From assembly GCF_025056915.1 (NCBI RefSeq), contig NZ_JANWVH010000006.1:1-61974 (forward strand): a stretch of DNA of 61,974 nt, read 5' to 3'. Both the position numbers and the translations under genes were made by a program. This document shows, piece by piece, positions 57,412-61,974 of this stretch; the first letter of the stretch is position 1; each line of letters begins with the position of its first letter. Source of the DNA: Meiothermus sp. (GTDB lineage: Bacteria; Deinococcota; Deinococci; Deinococcales; Thermaceae). The notes under the pieces are model-generated. The model was not told where the DNA came from, did not search any database, and worked only from the letters and a program-made list of their open reading frames with translations.

Positions 57412-57533
57412 ACACCCGCCATGCGGGTCTTGGGCGGAATGCCCGCAGCCAGAGCAAAAAGTTCCCAGGTCAGTCCAGAGCTGCAACGGGGTTCGCCCAA
57501 AGCGAAAAACCCGGCTCACAGCCTGTACGTTGT

Positions 57534-58817
57534 TTAGTCCGCTGCCAGGGCCAGCTCGGGCACCTGCACACCCACCTGAGCCCCCAGGCTCTTAAGGCGG
57601 TTTTCAATATCGTCGTAACCGCGCTCGATGTACTGCATGCCGGAAATGTGGCTCTCGCCCTCGGCGGCCAGGGCGGCGATGATCAGCCCGCCTCCCGCAC
57701 GGATGTCCCGGGCCTCTACGGCGGCTCCGGTCAGAGGGCGCCCCTGAATCATCAGGGTGCGCTCCTTCAGGATGACCTCGGCCCCCATGCGGGCCAGCTC
57801 ACTGGCATGGGTGAAGCGGTCGGGATAGACCCGGTCGGAGACCAGCGAGGTGCCGTGCACGGTGGCGAGGTAGGCGGCGGCGGGGGGCTGCAGGTCGGTG
57901 ATAAAGCCCGGATACTCCCGGGCCTCGACGTTGAAGGGCTGGGGATGGACCGTGGCTTCCAGGCGAATCCAGTCCTTGCCGGTAGTGATGCGGTGGCCCG
58001 ACTGGATTAGCTTGTCCAGGACAGCGTCCATGTGGAACGGCTCGACATTGGTGAGGGTGATGGAACCGCGGGTGGCGGCGGCTGCAAACAGGTAGGTGCC
58101 GGCCTCGATGCGGTCGGGGATGATGCTATAGCGCACCCCGCGCAGCTCGGGCTGGCCCTTGATGTGCAGGATGCTGCTGCCGATGCCTCTGATCTGGGCG
58201 CCCATCTGGGTCAGGAAGTTGCACAGGTCCACAATTTCGGGTTCCTGGGGGGTGTTGACCAGCACCGCCTCGCCGCCCAAAGCAGCGGCCATCAGGGCTT
58301 GCTCGGTGCCGCCCAGGGTGGGCAGGTCGTAGACCACGCGGCCCGAGGCCGGCTTGCGCCGTCGCGCGGTGTAGGCCACGCCCTGTTCGGTAATCTCGGT
58401 GGTCACCTCGAAGCCCAGGCCGCGCAGGGCCTTGATGTGCTGATCCACCGGGCGCTCGGCAAAGTTGCAGCCGCCCGGCAGGGGCACGGTGCCCTCACCG
58501 GCCCGGGCCGCCAGGGCACCCAGCACGTTGAAGCTGGCCCGCATCTTGCTGACCAGCTCGAAAGGTGCGTGGGTGGAGAGGATTTCTGGGGTGTGCAGGT
58601 GCAGGGTGCGGCCTTCCCAGGCGTGGCGGGTGCCCAGGTGCCCTAAAAGCTCGAGCAAAACGTCAATGTCCCGCAGGCGGGGTACTTCGGTCAGGGTGAC
58701 GGGTTCTGCCGTGAGCAGGCTGGCCGCCATGAGTTTGAGCGCGGAATTCTTGGCTGGAAAAATACGGAGCTCACCGCTGAGGGGAACGCCACCGCGAATA
58801 ATGAGGGTTCGATCCAT
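57534..58817 (-). CDS. murA: UDP-N-acetylglucosamine 1-carboxyvinyltransferase
   Basis: MurA transfers enolpyruvate from PEP to UDP-GlcNAc, the first committed step of peptidoglycan synthesis. The 427-residue protein has the Lys-Asn substrate pair (PAKNSALKLMAASLL), the catalytic and fosfomycin-reactive Cys117 in PLPGGCNFAERPVDQHI, and RAGGGLIIAALAAEGES near the end. The ATG at 58817 begins the first strand; an ATG four codons upstream directly abuts AGGAG and is less likely. A consensus promoter lies about 65 bp upstream, shared back-to-back with a ribbon-helix-helix gene. Confidence 0.95.
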   Translation of the reverse strand: MDRTLIIRGGVPLSGELRIFPAKNSALKLMAASLLTAEPVTLTEVPRLRDIDVLLELLGHLGTRHAWEGRTLHLHTPEILSTHAPFELVSKMRASFNVLGALAARAGEGTVPLPGGCNFAERPVDQHIKALRGLGFEVTTEITEQGVAYTARRRKPASGRVVYDLPTLGGTEQALMAAALGGEAVLVNTPQEPEIVDLCNFLTQMGAQIRGIGSSILHIKGQPELRGVRYSIIPDRIEAGTYLFAAAATRGSITLTNVEPFHMDAVLDKLIQSGHRITTGKDWIRLEATVHPQPFNVEAREYPGFITDLQPPAAAYLATVHGTSLVSDRVYPDRFTHASELARMGAEVILKERTLMIQGRPLTGAAVEARDIRAGGGLIIAALAAEGESHISGMQYIERGYDDIENRLKSLGAQVGVQVPELALAAD

Positions 58818-58882
58818 ACCGGGGTTCATCTCCTGGCTACCATCGAGTATCTTTGCACAAGTTACACATGATACTCACCATG

Positions 58883-58934
58883 AGCATAGTAAGTCGGAAT
58901 CGTATTGTCAAGCACAAACGTAACGTGCTAAACT
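58883..58934. promoter_or_regulatory. Overlapping divergent promoters of murA and the RHH gene
   Basis: For murA (minus strand) TTGACA (58906-58911) and TATGCT (58883-58888) have a 17-bp spacer, a near-consensus promoter. For the plus-strand RHH gene TTGTCA (58905-58910) and TAAACT (58929-58934) have an 18-bp spacer. The two -35 hexamers occupy almost the same bases, so polymerase cannot bind both at once. Confidence 0.75.
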
Positions 58935-59000
58935 TCAGTCATAAACGCATGCGAGTATTCCACCGTGACCGTACTCGTGCTGCTGCAAAGTATATCGGTT

Positions 59001-59222
59001 ATGCCCAGAAAGGAGAAAAAACGCCTGCAAGTGGTCATCAGCGATGACCAGGACGCCCTCCTGACCAAGCTCGCCTACGAGCTTTCCAGCCCCGAGCAAC
59101 TGGTTTCCAAGTCGGAGGTGGTTCGGCTGGCCATTGAAAAACTGGCCGACGGCATGGAGGAAGGCCGGCAAAAAGCCGAGCTCAAAGAGCTTTTGAAAAG
59201 GCTCGAGGCCGAAGAGGAGTAG
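59001..59222 (+). CDS. Ribbon-helix-helix (CopG-like) DNA-binding protein
   Basis: The 73-residue protein has a short basic start (PRKEKK), one beta-strand (RLQVVISDD), two helices (QDALLTKLAYEL and SKSEVVRLAIEKLADGME) and a charged tail: the ribbon-helix-helix fold of CopG/Arc repressors. Such proteins bind as dimers with the strand in the major groove. No toxin gene accompanies it, so a plain regulator is more likely than an antitoxin. The ATG at 59001 has no clear ribosome binding site; GTG at 58965 would add 12 residues. It faces murA over overlapping promoters. Confidence 0.75.
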   Translation: MPRKEKKRLQVVISDDQDALLTKLAYELSSPEQLVSKSEVVRLAIEKLADGMEEGRQKAELKELLKRLEAEEE

Positions 59223-59527
59223 GCCTGTTGGCGAGGCCGGCGGTTTGCGCAAATACCCAGCGCGGCATAAGCACAAAAACTCAACCATTCCAGCATTCAA
59301 GCGTACATCCGACTTTCAGGTAAACATCAGGTGAGAGTGGGCGGTCGGGGGTAGGCAGTGGGTCTATGCGTCCCCCGAAACCCCTGCGCCCTACCTTCGC
59401 TCCCCCAGTTTGCGAAGTGTGCAGGCGAAGCGCTGCCCCGCATGGGGGGCCTGCCGTTTCCACTTCCACAGCTGCCCTGTGCGAGGATTGGTCGAGGAGG
59501 CCCGGCTCAGAAAAACCCCCTGATGCT
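59223..59527. other. Gap between convergent RHH gene and rsmF
   Basis: These 305 bases show no gene, no copy of the dispersed element and no stem-loop with a T-run that I can support. Confidence 0.35.

Positions 59528-61974
<2,447 letters not shown>

Noticed and set aside
59001-59222. RHH gene as antitoxin of a toxin-antitoxin pair
   Set aside because: No small partner gene lies beside it; the next genes are rsmF (convergent) and murA (divergent).

Overview
The window looks like a chromosomal segment of a Meiothermus-type bacterium (Deinococcota, Thermaceae). It is GC-rich. RpoD, IspF, RsmF and the adenosine-specific kinase read like close relatives of Thermus thermophilus proteins, and many genes appear leaderless, with a -10 box only 5-9 nt before the start codon. 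I see no rRNA, tRNA, CRISPR array, integrase or transposase. The assignment comes from recalled protein families; no search was run.

Layout. 1-5.5 kb: housekeeping genes on the minus strand (tsaB, rsmC, rpoD with a very long Lys/Ala/Pro-rich N-terminus, a VOC-fold gene without an ordinary start codon, a lipoprotein). 5.7-8.5 kb: proC, an exported protein, an adenosine-specific kinase, a Bcp peroxiredoxin. 8.7-11.8 kb: lemA, a DUF2207 membrane protein, an HD hydrolase. 12.2-22.5 kb: ispF, a TRIC-like channel, an exported beta-helix protein, an unknown gene, a zinc-ribbon/class III cyclase/ATPase/TPR signalling protein, dnaG. 22.6-32 kb: a minus-strand cluster of KASIII-like enzyme, acyl-CoA ligase, alpha/beta hydrolase, MaoC hydratase and a complete Liv-type ABC importer, followed by a 3-hydroxybutyrate dehydrogenase. 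Beyond it lie a pyruvate:ferredoxin oxidoreductase relic and a divergent MalT/SARP-like regulator. 35.4-43.6 kb: two peptide-type ABC import operons without ATPases, flanking a GntR/HutC regulator and sharing an operator-like motif over both -35 boxes. 43.7-55.9 kb: an acetate-utilisation region with exonuclease, cNMP/CBS/DUF294 protein, small membrane protein, SSS symporter with its small subunit, and three acetyl-CoA synthetase genes. One of these is fused to a complete IclR-type regulator and is divergent from a canonical acsA. 56-62 kb: prfB with a programmed +1 frameshift, murA facing a ribbon-helix-helix gene, rsmF, acpS and a truncated SDR gene.

The genes form three metabolic modules: uptake and CoA activation of an unidentified carboxylic or hydroxy acid (Liv/KASIII cluster), peptide-type uptake under one GntR regulator, and acetate uptake plus activation. 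The most novel candidate is the IclR-acetyl-CoA synthetase fusion, in which the acetate-activating enzyme may itself be the DNA-binding switch for the neighbouring acs genes. Also notable are a dispersed palindromic element found four times in intergenic gaps, strong over-representation of CTCGAG, the RpoD extension, and hairpins between binding-protein and permease genes in all three ABC loci.
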